Shown here: piece by piece, positions 39,294 through 47,919 of the stretch | Layout of the letters: every line of letters starts with the position of its first letter | Numbering within the stretch: position 1 is the stretch's first letter | NCBI GenBank assembly: GCA_021775735.1 | Contig: JAJFHG010000017.1 | Location: 18,347 to 82,346, forward strand | Length of the DNA: 64,000 nucleotides | From: Hyphomicrobiaceae bacterium | GTDB lineage: Bacteria > Pseudomonadota > Alphaproteobacteria > Rhizobiales > Hyphomicrobiaceae | Reading direction: 5' to 3' | Translations under genes and position numbers: made by a program | Notes under the pieces: model-generated | Seen by the model: the letters and a program-made list of their open reading frames with translations, nothing else | Database searches by the model: none | Told to the model about the DNA's origin: nothing

Positions 39294-39740
39294 TCAAGTC
39301 GTTGCAGTGTTCAACCCTAGAGTTTTCTTCCACAGCCGTTTGCGTGGCAATGCATCTGACAACACGCGTTTGTCCAGAGAGAGGAAAAATTCTTCAGTTG
39401 CCGTGGCAAGAATTGGTGCCAAACCGCAAACTGGGGCAAGTAAGCAATTCGTTGCGCCCGGCCTCATACATTCCACCAAGCCAGTTTCAGCTTCCGTCAA
39501 TCTAAGAATGCTGCCAACTGAAATCTCAGATGGTTTCTTTGCACGCCGCATCCCACCGCCTCGACCACGGACCGCATAGATATACCCTTCCCGAGACAAC
39601 AACTGGGCTGCTTTGGCAATATGCTCAGACGACAACCCATACGTCTCGGCAATCCTCTTACTGGTGACAAATGGTTTGTCTGAAAGCGCAAGCTACATCA
39701 AGATCCGCAATGTATAGTCCGAGAATAAACTGATCTGCAT
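39294..39740 (-). pseudogene. nsrR: NsrR-like Rrf2 regulator interrupted by an in-frame TAG
   Basis: Reading from ATG 39740 gives MQISLFSDYTLRILM, then TAG at codon 16 (39695-39693), then LALSDKPFVTSKRIAETYGL and a normal Rrf2 body to 39294 in the same frame. Rrf2/NsrR proteins normally have Tyr at this place (RILMYLAL), one base from TAG. The body keeps three cysteines (VEC, TNC, PVC) that could hold an Fe-S cluster. A restart at codon 36 (MSSEHIAKA) would lose part of the winged helix. It is either a recent pseudogene, an amber read-through gene or a sequence error. It lies between haoA and the NO-reductase genes. Confidence 0.8.
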
Positions 39741-39796
39741 GTTGGTCCGCTCTAGCTTTTGAGTTTGGCACTTGACACCAAAGTTAAAGGCCTTAG

Positions 39797-39815
39797 TACG
39801 CATTTAAAATGCGTA
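39797..39815. promoter_or_regulatory. NsrR-like operator, copy 1
   Basis: TACGCATTTAAAATGCGTA is a perfect palindrome with 9-bp arms about a single central base. It follows the ATGCATTT-N-AAATGCAT pattern of NsrR operators. It sits in the divergent region between the nsrR-like gene and the NO-reductase operon, so it could control both. Confidence 0.7.
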
Positions 39816-39827
39816 TTAACGCCTTAG

Positions 39828-39846
39828 TACCCAATTACAAAGCGTA
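39828..39846. promoter_or_regulatory. NsrR-like operator, degenerate copy 2
   Basis: This stretch repeats copy 1 with a 31-base offset (about three helical turns) and is flanked by the same CCTTAG and TTAA bases, but its palindrome is degraded in the left arm. It ends 25 bases before the norY-like ATG, so a bound protein would block transcription. Confidence 0.5.
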
Positions 39847-39871
39847 TTAAGGTTTGGATTTGGGGGAACAG

Positions 39872-40390
39872 ATGCAGCTCACGGTTCTTGTTGTCACTTT
39901 GTTGTTTATGGGCATTATTGCAGCATATTTTATTGCCGCTGTTCAGGCATCTGATGCTCCCCAATCTGAAATCAATTTTGATGCGCGCCGGTCACGATTA
40001 ATTTGGAGCCTTCTTGCATTTGGAGCCGTTGTAACAGTGGCATCCCTCTGGTCGTGGCCGCACGCAGTGCGCACCACAAGCGATGTCGTAACGGTCAATG
40101 CAACAGGATACCAATGGTACTGGGAAATCGACAAAGAAAGCGTACCCGTTGGCAAGCCTGTCGTCTTCAACGTTCACACCGCAGATGTCACCCACGGCAT
40201 TGGCATCGTTGATCCCAATGGGCGGCTTTTGGTTCAGACCCAGGCCATGCCCGGCTACGTCAATAGGGTTGAGCACGTATTCGAAACGGCCGGGTTACAC
40301 AAAGTGATTTGCCTGGAGTTCTGCGGTATCGGACACCACGACATGGTGAGCGAATTTAATGTTGTTTCAAAACAGGTGGTGCGAAGATGA
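39872..40390 (+). CDS. CuA-containing subunit II of sNOR-type heme-copper NO reductase
   Basis: 172 residues from ATG 39872, which has GGGGGA just upstream; an in-frame TTG at 39854 is less likely. Two membrane helices are followed by a cupredoxin domain with all CuA ligands visible: the His of THGIGI and then CLEFCGIGHHDM. It matches subunit II of the norSY-type enzymes of ammonia oxidisers and would pass electrons from cytochrome c to subunit I. Overlaps the next gene by four bases. A small cytochrome oxidase subunit II is the alternative. Confidence 0.8.
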   Translation: MQLTVLVVTLLFMGIIAAYFIAAVQASDAPQSEINFDARRSRLIWSLLAFGAVVTVASLWSWPHAVRTTSDVVTVNATGYQWYWEIDKESVPVGKPVVFNVHTADVTHGIGIVDPNGRLLVQTQAMPGYVNRVEHVFETAGLHKVICLEFCGIGHHDMVSEFNVVSKQVVRR

Positions 40391-41826
40391 ACGCTGCAAT
40401 TGAAAAACCAGAATCCTCGGCCGCTAAGCTTACGATGCTCCTTGCTGGCGTCGTTATTCTATTGATGATGGCCCTTGGGCTTATTATGCGCGCTACGCAG
40501 GGGAATCTCATTCAACTCGACCCTGCTCTCTTCTACCAAATCATGACCGCACACGGTGCCGGAATGGTCGGCGCTGCTGCACTCACTGGGGCCGCTATTC
40601 TGTGGTACTTCGTTGGCCGCTATGTCGAGTTGATTGAAGGAATTTACTGGGCCTTTCTTGGCCTTTTTCTACTCGGCGTCGTTTTAATCCTCGGCGGCAT
40701 TTTCATCGGTGGATATGGCGGCGGCTGGACATTCTTATTCCCGTTACCTGCCATTTCAGGTGGTGCGTGGACGAGTTCGGCAGCAGCCTCCTTCATTCTT
40801 GGCTACATATCAATCGGCGTCGGCTTTCTTTTGTATTACCTGGAAGTTGGCCGCAAACTGATTTCCAAATACGGTGGCATTTCTGGCGCATTGGCTTGGC
40901 CACTCGCATTTGGCAGCGGCAAACCAGAAGACGCACCCCCTCCGACCATTGTTGCTGCGATGGCAACCACGATTTTCAATACAATCGGCATAGTCGTTGG
41001 CGCTGCTGTTCTTATCAGCAGTTTGGTCAATCTTCTTATGCCCGAATTCGCGGTTAATGCGCTGCTGGCCAAGAATATGACCTATTTCTTTGGCCATGTG
41101 TTTATTAATGCCAGCATCTACATGGCTGTGATCGCTGTCTACGAGATCATTCCTGAATACACAGGCAAACCCTGGAAAACTTCGCGTGCGTTTGCCCTCT
41201 CGTGGTCGGCAATTCTGCTGCTTGTCATGATCGTATATCCACATCACTTATTGCAAGACACTGTAATGCCCGCTTGGGCTTTGGTGATGGGACAGATCAT
41301 TTCCTACCTCTCTGGCATCCCGCTTCTTGCCGTCACTGCGTTCTCACTGTGCGTATATCTGCGTGGCTCAAACATTCGCTGGGATCTTGCGTCTGCACTT
41401 CTTGTACTTGGTGTTGCAGGGTGGTCGGTCGGTTCTGCACCAGCTATTATTGACGGCATGATTTCAGTCAATAAACTGATGCACAATACGCTATGGGTCC
41501 CCGGACATTTCCATATTTACTTGATCCTCGGTGAGGTTGCGATGGCTTTTGGCTTCATGGCCTGGTTGGTCAAAGACGCACGTGCAACAGGTCTTGCTGG
41601 TATGGATCGCGTGGCCTTCTGGCTCTACTTGCTTGGTGGCGCGGGCTTCACCTTGATGTTTCTCATTTCAGGCGCGCTGTCCATCCCGCGACGTTGGGCG
41701 GTTCATGTGCCGGAGTGGTTTCTTCAGGATCGTATTGCCGCTGCGTTTGGAGCGCTCGTTGTCTTAGCAGCGCTGTTCTTTGTTTCCAACTATGCCAGGG
41801 GTCTTGGAAAAAGCAGGTCAAGCTAA
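40387..41826 (+). CDS. Heme-copper subunit I of sNOR-type NO reductase
   Basis: 479 residues with about 12 membrane helices. Heme and copper ligands are present: His56 in TAHGAGM, the His of YFFGHVFINAS, HH in YPHHLLQD, and the His residues of HNTLWVPGHFHIYL. Where oxidases have HPEVY this protein has HVFIN, so the cross-linked Tyr is missing, which argues for NO reduction rather than O2 reduction. Together with the subunit II gene, senC and orf1 it matches the norSY-senC-orf1 set of nitrifiers. Assignment of substrate is an inference. Confidence 0.78.
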   Translation: MNAAIEKPESSAAKLTMLLAGVVILLMMALGLIMRATQGNLIQLDPALFYQIMTAHGAGMVGAAALTGAAILWYFVGRYVELIEGIYWAFLGLFLLGVVLILGGIFIGGYGGGWTFLFPLPAISGGAWTSSAAASFILGYISIGVGFLLYYLEVGRKLISKYGGISGALAWPLAFGSGKPEDAPPPTIVAAMATTIFNTIGIVVGAAVLISSLVNLLMPEFAVNALLAKNMTYFFGHVFINASIYMAVIAVYEIIPEYTGKPWKTSRAFALSWSAILLLVMIVYPHHLLQDTVMPAWALVMGQIISYLSGIPLLAVTAFSLCVYLRGSNIRWDLASALLVLGVAGWSVGSAPAIIDGMISVNKLMHNTLWVPGHFHIYLILGEVAMAFGFMAWLVKDARATGLAGMDRVAFWLYLLGGAGFTLMFLISGALSIPRRWAVHVPEWFLQDRIAAAFGALVVLAALFFVSNYARGLGKSRSS

Positions 41827-41830
41827 AGCC

Positions 41831-42466
41831 ATGAACGCTGCTGTAACCGCGTCCCTCATCGTCGCCCTTGTCGGGAGTACATGTCTCTGGAACACAACAT
41901 ACGGGCTCCAGGTATTTACTGCCGAGGGCGCACGACGCATTGATGCTTCGCGTGAAAAGAGATTGGTTCCCAATGTTGCGCTTGAGACCATGACGGGTGC
42001 CAGGCTTCAGATCCCATCAGACCTACGCTCAGCGGACCAAAGCCCACCGGACCGGCGTAAAATTGCGATCCTGGAGTTTATCTATACCTCGTGTCCGACA
42101 ATCTGCCAGACAGCCGGTGCTGATCTCGCACACCTCGTTGCACAACTAAGAGCTAAAAACCTGGATCAACACGTCAAAATCCTATCCGTAAGTTTTGATC
42201 CACAAAATGATGGGATCAGCGATCTTGCATCCTACGGTGATGCACATGGAGCGGATGGTACCATCTGGACCATTGCCCGTCCCCCTCAACGCGATTTGCC
42301 AAAGCTACTAGATGCCTATGGGGTTGTTGTTATACCAAATGAATTTGGCGGCTTTGAACACAACGCAGCGCTGCACGTTGTCGACAGGAAGGGCCGACTT
42401 ACAGCCATTCTCGACACCAACGACGTCAAGGGTGCAGTCCGTGCAACACGGCAGGCGCTCGAATGA
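41831..42466 (+). CDS. senC: SCO1/SenC copper chaperone
   Basis: 211 residues from ATG 41831 (MNAAVTASL); the frame extends upstream into subunit I. An N-terminal helix anchors a thioredoxin-fold domain with the copper motif YTSCPTICQT and the distal His in EHNAALHVVD. SCO/SenC proteins load copper into CuA sites, which suits its place directly behind the CuA subunit genes. Overlaps the next gene by four bases. Confidence 0.88.
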   Translation: MNAAVTASLIVALVGSTCLWNTTYGLQVFTAEGARRIDASREKRLVPNVALETMTGARLQIPSDLRSADQSPPDRRKIAILEFIYTSCPTICQTAGADLAHLVAQLRAKNLDQHVKILSVSFDPQNDGISDLASYGDAHGADGTIWTIARPPQRDLPKLLDAYGVVVIPNEFGGFEHNAALHVVDRKGRLTAILDTNDVKGAVRATRQALE

Positions 42467-43065
42467 ATGTCACTCATATCCTTGGCGCAGTCATGCTCTG
42501 GTTACTGTGCGTGTTGTTTCGCCAGCCGCTTGAAAGCCATCCCATCACCCATGTGTTGGTTCAACTTCCTGCGCTGGCATGGTGTGGCTGGTTGCTGGCG
42601 CGCAATTCTTCGATTGGTCTAAGCGTGGCGAGGCAATCTTGGAACCAAGGAGGCTTTGCAGCTTTATTGGCGGCGCTGTTTCTTATCATCTTCTGGATGC
42701 TACCAAATTCAATCGACGCCGCATTGACGAAACCGAACATGAACGTGTTCAAATATTTGTCTGTTCCGCTTGGCATCGGTGCAGCCGTGGCGACCGGCTG
42801 GCCCAGAGCACATCCAATTCTGAAAGGTTTCTTAAAGGCGAACGCTATTTCAATGCTCGCCATCCTGGCATTCCTTTACACGCATGCACCTGTGCGCATT
42901 TGCAATGCCTATCTCGTCGTTGATCAAGAACAACTTGGATATGGCTTTCTGTACACTGCAATCGGACTTTCCATCCTATGGACTGCGCCGCTGGTTCCAC
43001 CGCAGCAAGAAAGACGCCTGTCTGATCAACACCGTGCACGCCAAGAGGTTTTTGACGCCAAATAA
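42463..43065 (+). CDS. Membrane protein of norSY-senC-orf1 type
   Basis: 200 residues with about six hydrophobic segments (HILGAVMLWLLCVLF, FAALLAALFLIIFWMLP, ANAISMLAILAFLYTH, GYGFLYTAIGLSILWTAPLV among them). It occupies the orf1 position of the sNOR cluster and overlaps senC by four bases. No catalytic motif is visible. A role in assembly of the NO reductase is likely from context only. Confidence 0.7.
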   Translation: MNVTHILGAVMLWLLCVLFRQPLESHPITHVLVQLPALAWCGWLLARNSSIGLSVARQSWNQGGFAALLAALFLIIFWMLPNSIDAALTKPNMNVFKYLSVPLGIGAAVATGWPRAHPILKGFLKANAISMLAILAFLYTHAPVRICNAYLVVDQEQLGYGFLYTAIGLSILWTAPLVPPQQERRLSDQHRARQEVFDAK

Positions 43066-43153
43066 CAATTCTCGAAACTGTAAAATATTTCGCGGACCTA
43101 ACAAAATCAAAAGCCGATTTGATTGCGCCACATTCTCGGCCGTCAAACCAGCC

Positions 43154-43330
43154 ATGACAAAATACGATTTTAACAATCCCGAAGATGATCTGTCTTTTAC
43201 AGTGGAGCGAGAGCTTGCCCGCTTGAAATTGCCACCGCGAAAAAGCAATGCAGAAACACGGGACCAGGCGGAACAGCGGCGTAAGTTTGTTGCGTGCCAG
43301 ATTGTGCACGCAATCAAACGGTCAAACTGA
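43154..43330 (+). CDS. Small hypothetical protein downstream of orf1
   Basis: 58 residues, MTKYDFNNPEDDLSFTVERE at the start, strongly charged, ending HAIKRSN. It lies 88 bases after orf1 on the same strand, without a good Shine-Dalgarno. Codon choice looks coding, but I recognise no family. Could be a spurious frame. Confidence 0.35.
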   Translation: MTKYDFNNPEDDLSFTVERELARLKLPPRKSNAETRDQAEQRRKFVACQIVHAIKRSN

Positions 43331-43380
43331 CCCAGACTGAGGGGGCTTTACAAAGTATTGGCGTCTGCTGCCATCAAGGC

Positions 43381-43650
43381 CTATTTGCAAGCGATCCGGC
43401 GAGCCGTACAGGTCGTCAAGACACCTACATACTTGCACTTGACGCTGACGCTGCCACGACCTTTTCTACCGGAAAAGGCAATAGACTGATAAAGGCCTTC
43501 TTTTGCAATCGCTGTTGAGACTTCTTTTGTAACGGCCGTAGCGTTCACCCCGACTCTTGCGCAGTGCGATCCAGCGTTAACTGCCGTAGCGCTACAGAAA
43601 ATGCCTGTAGAAAATACAACAAAAAAAGCAAATAACTTGTCGATCGTCAT
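43381..43650 (-). CDS. Small exported four-cysteine protein
   Basis: 89 residues from ATG 43650, with GGGGGATA upstream. A signal peptide (LFAFFVVFSTGIFCSATAV, then NAG) is followed by about 65 residues containing four Cys (SHC, VKC, TTC, IAC), suitable for two disulfides. Function unknown. It is the last chromosomal gene before the left end of the tRNA-Lys island. Confidence 0.6.
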   Translation of the reverse strand: MTIDKLFAFFVVFSTGIFCSATAVNAGSHCARVGVNATAVTKEVSTAIAKEGLYQSIAFSGRKGRGSVSVKCKYVGVLTTCTARRIACK

Positions 43651-44026
43651 CGTACTATCCCCCAAAATTGCGTTCTACAGCAAAAGTATAGGACAGCGAG
43701 TGTCTGGTCAAAAGCTAAAATCTAAATTGTTATGGTTGGTGTGCAAAGTTTGATTGCAGAAGTTTGCACTCAACTCCCGCAAATTCCACGCACGCACGTC
43801 ATCATATATGACACGTCACGCCTAAGACGTTGAAATTATGTACCTATCCTTTGAACGGTGTGCTCCAGTCTCCCTGACTACAACGACGTGGGTCGCGTAG
43901 CGTTGGACGAATTTGGCGCAAAGCCTCTGCCAACCATGATCGGTCCGTCTCACTTGCTGAGCTTTTGCGCACCGAGATTGCAAAACTTTTTTCTGACTTT
44001 GCGATTTTATAAGCAGCCGGATTTCA
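43651..44026. other. Intergenic region left of the island
   Basis: About 375 bases with no gene I can support. A plus-strand frame from 43858 crosses the attachment repeat and is rejected. The sequence from 44027 rightward belongs to the inserted element. Confidence 0.5.
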
Positions 44027-44074
44027 TTGGTGAGCCCGGAAGGGATCGAACCTTCGACCCTCTGATTAAAAGTC
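44027..44074. repeat. Left attachment repeat (3' half of tRNA-Lys)
   Basis: 48 bases identical to 63861-63908. It corresponds to the anticodon-to-CCA part of tRNA-Lys in minus orientation. It lacks the 5' half, so it marks the far end of an element integrated in the tRNA gene. Confidence 0.95.
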
Positions 44075-44216
44075 TGTTCTCTTTTCTCCTGCATTCTTAA
44101 TGTTTATCGATGTATGCACGCAGACTTTTGTTATCTCCCAACGGGTTATTCGTTTCTGGCTGGTTAATACCAAGTCCCACAAAGACCCCATGAGAACCGC
44201 ACAGTCTGTGTCATCG

Positions 44217-44238
44217 CCGCGCCCCATACGCGCCCCAG
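44217..44238 (+). repeat. Island-end direct repeat, left copy
   Basis: 22 bases, rich in CGCCCC, identical to 63773-63794. Each copy lies 67-143 bases inside an attachment site, and contains two GCGCCCC units. Likely arm-type integrase or excisionase binding sites. Confidence 0.7.
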
Positions 44239-44256
44239 AAATGAACAGGCTTTCCG

Positions 44257-45585
44257 ATGGCGATCAAACGACTAACGGCCCGACTGGTAGAAACAGCGTC
44301 TCACGATTGCGCTGGCAAGCGGACAGAACTGCGCGACAAGCTTGAACGCGGCCTAAAGTTGCGCATCACACCCACTGGACGAAAGAGCTGGGCGCTTCAA
44401 TACACGCGCGATCGAAAAAACAAGACCATAACGCTGGGCCCCTACCCGCAGTACTCATTGGATGATGCACGGAGGTGGGCACGTGAAGTCAAAGCAGATG
44501 TCGCACGCGACAAAGATCCAGCGCTTTCCGCTCAGGAAGAGAAGCAAGCACGAAAAGTCGCCCAGACTTTTCAGGACCTTGCGGATGAATGGCTTGAGAG
44601 ATATGCGCGACCCAACAAGAAAAAACTTAGCGTCAAGGACGATGAGTCCATGTTGAAGCGGCACATCTTGCCGGAACTTGGACATGTAAAAGCGTCTGAC
44701 ATTTCTAAACGTGATGTCATTCGGTTGCTAGACAACATGATGGCGAAGGCGGATTCGCGCAGTTTAGGAACTGGTGAAACGCGTCGGATGTCCCATCGTC
44801 CAAATCGTGTCTTTGCGTTGCTCCGCACAATTTTCAAATGGGCTGTTGAACGCGATATTCTGGAATCTGACCCCATGACAGGCGTCAAGCGACCAATAAA
44901 GAAAGAACCACCGCGAGAGCGTGTTCTAACCCAGTCGGAGATTAGACACCTTTGGAAACTTCTTGAGCGCACGGATGGCCAACGGGGCATTCAGAATAGT
45001 TCTGCGCTTCCCATGTCTAGAGCGGTCGCGAAAGCCATCCAACTATCGTTAGTAACAGCACAACGCATAGGCGAAGTTTTAAGCATCCGTCTTGATCAAC
45101 TTAGTCTCAGCGGCCAAACGCCCAAGTGGACAATTCCTGGCAGTGTGACAAAGAACGGCCAACCCCACATCGTTCCTTTATCCCCACTAGCTGCCTCCCT
45201 AATAATACAAGTTTGGTCGACAGACACTGATTGCCAATGGCTATTCCCAAATCCCAAAGGTGACGGTCCGATCGATCCGCATGCCGCCACGAAAGGGATC
45301 AATCGATCAGGTGACAAACTATCTATTGATGATTTTCGTATTCACGATCTGAGACGTACCGCCGCCACCTACATGGCTGAAAGCGGCATCAGTGAATACA
45401 CAATTGGGCTGGTGTTAAACCACCAAACTACTAGGCGCGGAACAGTAACAGGTAGGGTCTACAATCAATATTCATATGATCGCGAGAAACGTGGCGCACT
45501 TCTTAAATGGGAAAGCCGACTAAAAGGCTTTTTGAAAGAAAAATGTGACCTAGACAAAGCCAGCGAACTGGCTTTGTTACGTTAA
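44257..45585 (+). CDS. int: Tyrosine-type site-specific integrase (P4-like)
   Basis: 442 residues. The N-terminal DUF4102-like domain (LKLRITPTGRKSWALQYT, LGPYPQYSLDDAR) is followed by a core-binding domain and a catalytic domain with Arg in TAQRIGEVLS, HDLRRTAATYM (His and Arg), and His and Tyr in VLNHQTT and GRVYNQYSYD. It should recombine the 48-bp tRNA-Lys repeats. It lies 180 bases inside the left repeat and reads into the island. Confidence 0.96.
   Translation: MAIKRLTARLVETASHDCAGKRTELRDKLERGLKLRITPTGRKSWALQYTRDRKNKTITLGPYPQYSLDDARRWAREVKADVARDKDPALSAQEEKQARKVAQTFQDLADEWLERYARPNKKKLSVKDDESMLKRHILPELGHVKASDISKRDVIRLLDNMMAKADSRSLGTGETRRMSHRPNRVFALLRTIFKWAVERDILESDPMTGVKRPIKKEPPRERVLTQSEIRHLWKLLERTDGQRGIQNSSALPMSRAVAKAIQLSLVTAQRIGEVLSIRLDQLSLSGQTPKWTIPGSVTKNGQPHIVPLSPLAASLIIQVWSTDTDCQWLFPNPKGDGPIDPHAATKGINRSGDKLSIDDFRIHDLRRTAATYMAESGISEYTIGLVLNHQTTRRGTVTGRVYNQYSYDREKRGALLKWESRLKGFLKEKCDLDKASELALLR
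45554..45577. terminator. Hairpin at the end of int
   Basis: A perfect 10-bp stem with a CGAA tetraloop overlaps the last codons of int, between two convergent genes. There is no strong T-run, so termination is uncertain. Confidence 0.4.
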
Positions 45586-45603
45586 ACACAGCTTCCAATT
45601 AAA

Positions 45604-46944
45604 CTATTCTCTCTTATTAGTAAGTTTCTGTGAGAGCGCAGAATGTAATTGCGCATCCTGCTTATTCCAACAAGCATCCGCGATCTCAGCTGGATCTGCT
45701 GCCGTATATGCCACAAGTGCTTTTATTTCTTCAAGCGATGACACTTTCCCAAATATTTTTGAGTCTTGTAGAACAGCCCTTCTAAGTAACAGCGAATCTA
45801 CGGTTGAAAGCCCCATATCTTCCGCTAGAACGCGCCGCAAAACCTTGCACTTTCCAGCGAGCTGTTCCCTTTGCGCTTTTGCATCTAGATCTAAATCTTT
45901 CAATCGCACCTCAATCAACTCTCCTCCCGCTTTTGTGCCGAGCAACTCGGACAATTTCTTACGAAGAGTTTTCTTTGGATGGTGTGAAACTAACGCATCG
46001 CTTCTAAATACGATTTCTGGCCCGCTAGGAAGCTCGCCAAGTACATCAATAATCTTGGAAGCACTTAATCGAGTGTAGATTACAATATTTCCTGAATCTT
46101 TGTGCACTACGTTTGGAAGAGTAATCACAAATCGAGATTTCGTTGAGCCATCTGTTTCAAGCTCGTCAGACCCTGAAAAGGAATTCATTTTCTTTCCAAC
46201 AGAATTGAGTGCTTTTTCGAAACGCGACGCTGTACCCTTATGTTTTAAAATGAGCTCTGTCCTCTTTCCGACAATGTCAGAAAACTGTGAAATTTCGCTC
46301 ACTATCCCACTAAGCTCTTTAAATAATCCGGTCATCTGCTCCACAGCATTCAAGGTAAGCTGGGTGCTGACCGTGACCTTGTAATTTAAGTCAAAGTCAT
46401 CAATGTCCTGCAGCCGAGAGCTTAAATTAGAAGGAATCTTTCGCAAAAAAAACGGGGTTCTAAACTCCGCGATTTGCTCAAATAAGCAACCAGTACTCGC
46501 TTTTCCTTCTCTATCAGCTCCTCTACCTGCTAATAGAATTGGTTGCTTATTGCTAAAAACGCTTTCAAAACTCACGTTGTTCTTTCGCCGCCTTATCGAT
46601 AGAGTAACGCTGATTAGGAATTGCTTTGTTTTCCCAACGATTTTTTCCAAGACATCGCCAATCGTTACATTCGAATTGCAAGTCTCGAAGGTCAATTTGA
46701 ATTGGGGAATGATCTTTAGTTGATAATAGTAATCGAACCCCCTTAGCTTGCCTTTTCTGATCTCATGCAAAACTTGGTATGAACGTTCTGCGCTCGTCGA
46801 GCGTCCCTTAGCTGGGTGTAGGTTCCAACCACCAGGCTCCGTATTGAATATGTTTCTAAGATTTATTTGAGCATCCGCGTCAAACGATCCAAATAGAATC
46901 AAGCTTACAAGAACACAGCAAAGTTTGATTGAATTTCCCATCAC
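45604..46944 (-). CDS. Exported hypothetical protein of the island
   Basis: 446 residues with a signal peptide (MGNSIKLCCVLVSLILFGSF, then DADAQ). The mature part is rich in beta-strand-like stretches and Lys/Ser, with no recognised domain. Base composition is lower in G+C than the flanking chromosome. It faces int and has no close operon partner. Function unknown. Confidence 0.7.
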   Translation of the reverse strand: MMGNSIKLCCVLVSLILFGSFDADAQINLRNIFNTEPGGWNLHPAKGRSTSAERSYQVLHEIRKGKLRGFDYYYQLKIIPQFKLTFETCNSNVTIGDVLEKIVGKTKQFLISVTLSIRRRKNNVSFESVFSNKQPILLAGRGADREGKASTGCLFEQIAEFRTPFFLRKIPSNLSSRLQDIDDFDLNYKVTVSTQLTLNAVEQMTGLFKELSGIVSEISQFSDIVGKRTELILKHKGTASRFEKALNSVGKKMNSFSGSDELETDGSTKSRFVITLPNVVHKDSGNIVIYTRLSASKIIDVLGELPSGPEIVFRSDALVSHHPKKTLRKKLSELLGTKAGGELIEVRLKDLDLDAKAQREQLAGKCKVLRRVLAEDMGLSTVDSLLLRRAVLQDSKIFGKVSSLEEIKALVAYTAADPAEIADACWNKQDAQLHSALSQKLTNKRE

Positions 46945-47050
46945 TGATGCCTCCCTTTAACGCAATAACAAGATATACCGGCAACGAGGCGTATATTGCC
47001 CCGAGCAACTGCGGTCGGATAAAACCTTCTACGGGATCCTACAAAAATAT

Positions 47051-47539
47051 TTAGTGTGTATTTTCTATATCACCAGCATAGTTGCAAACCCCGCGCGTTC
47101 GCTCCCAAGGCTTCGTTAGAGCTCCGAATGCATTAATTCGGAGCTGTTTTGTTCGTGCCCAGGGCTCACCTGCGATCTCGGCAATTGTCACTTCTCTTTT
47201 GTCAGGCCTATGGTCGAGGTATTCTCCGAATATATCGTGACAAAACTTTCGGTAATTCGCTGTATCTAAAATAAAGTGATGCCACATTAGATCAACGAAA
47301 AGTGGGGGAACCATAGGATATGCATGGTTTGGAAATAAAACTTTTAGTGCAAAAAATCTCTTTAGCTCTATCTCAACCAGGTGGCCAATCAGTTCTTTAA
47401 CTTCTCCATCATGTATTGCGCGCTCTCTATAATCTGAAAAATCGAAATCTTCGATGTATTGAAGTTTTTCTAATTTGTCAGCGCCCCATTCATTTCGATT
47501 TGCATCTTGCGGTAAAAGTTGAAGTGGTTTTCTTTCCAT
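47051..47539 (-). CDS. GRDP-like hypothetical protein
   Basis: 162 residues from ATG 47539; a longer reading would need a TTG at 47581. The motif PPLFVDLMWHHFILDTANYR followed by KFCHDIFGEYLDHRP resembles the glycine-rich-domain-containing-protein-like family (Trp-His and Phe-Cys pairs). Family function is unknown. The C-terminus has WARTKQLRINAFG. It is isolated, with long gaps on both sides. Confidence 0.55.
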   Translation of the reverse strand: MERKPLQLLPQDANRNEWGADKLEKLQYIEDFDFSDYRERAIHDGEVKELIGHLVEIELKRFFALKVLFPNHAYPMVPPLFVDLMWHHFILDTANYRKFCHDIFGEYLDHRPDKREVTIAEIAGEPWARTKQLRINAFGALTKPWERTRGVCNYAGDIENTH

Positions 47540-47581
47540 ATACTTTGCCCGGTGAATTGATATAAAATACTTGTTGCACAA

Positions 47582-47919
47582 AATGTTGATACTAACTTTT
47601 TTGAACTCATCTGAATCCCATCATTTTCTCCCATGTTTGCCTGAGTACATTCATTAGTCTTAGAACGGAAAAGGCACACCTTTACGTGCAACTCTATACT
47701 TCCCTCGTCGACCAGCATGGTTTGAAGCAAAGCATTGAATGTCGGCGTGCTTCAGTTTGTTGGCAACGCCAGTCCTCCTTACAACTCGTTCCTCCTTCAA
47801 GGTATAGCGTTGTTACCTCTTAACGCTGTGCCATCAATTTTTTTTTGCACTCTACCAAACGGTAGAGGATGTTTTTGTCGCCAGTAAGCTGCATTCAGAC
47901 AAAAATAGTAGCGACCAAA
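47582..47919. other. Intergenic gap in the island
   Basis: About 340 AT-rich bases; nothing recognisable apart from the upstream flank of the GRDP-like gene. A short minus-strand frame here has no signal and is not called. Confidence 0.5.

Noticed and set aside
40387..41826. Ordinary cytochrome c oxidase subunit I
   Set aside because: The HPEVY tyrosine is absent and the neighbours match norSY-senC-orf1, so NO reductase is preferred, although an oxidase role is not fully excluded.
43858..44100. 80-residue plus-strand frame spanning the left attachment repeat
   Set aside because: It translates tRNA-derived sequence antisense to tRNA-Lys; an artefact of the duplicated tRNA half.
44217..44238. 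Start of a CRISPR-like array
   Set aside because: Only two copies of the repeat exist in the whole window, 19.5 kb apart, with no spacers or cas genes.
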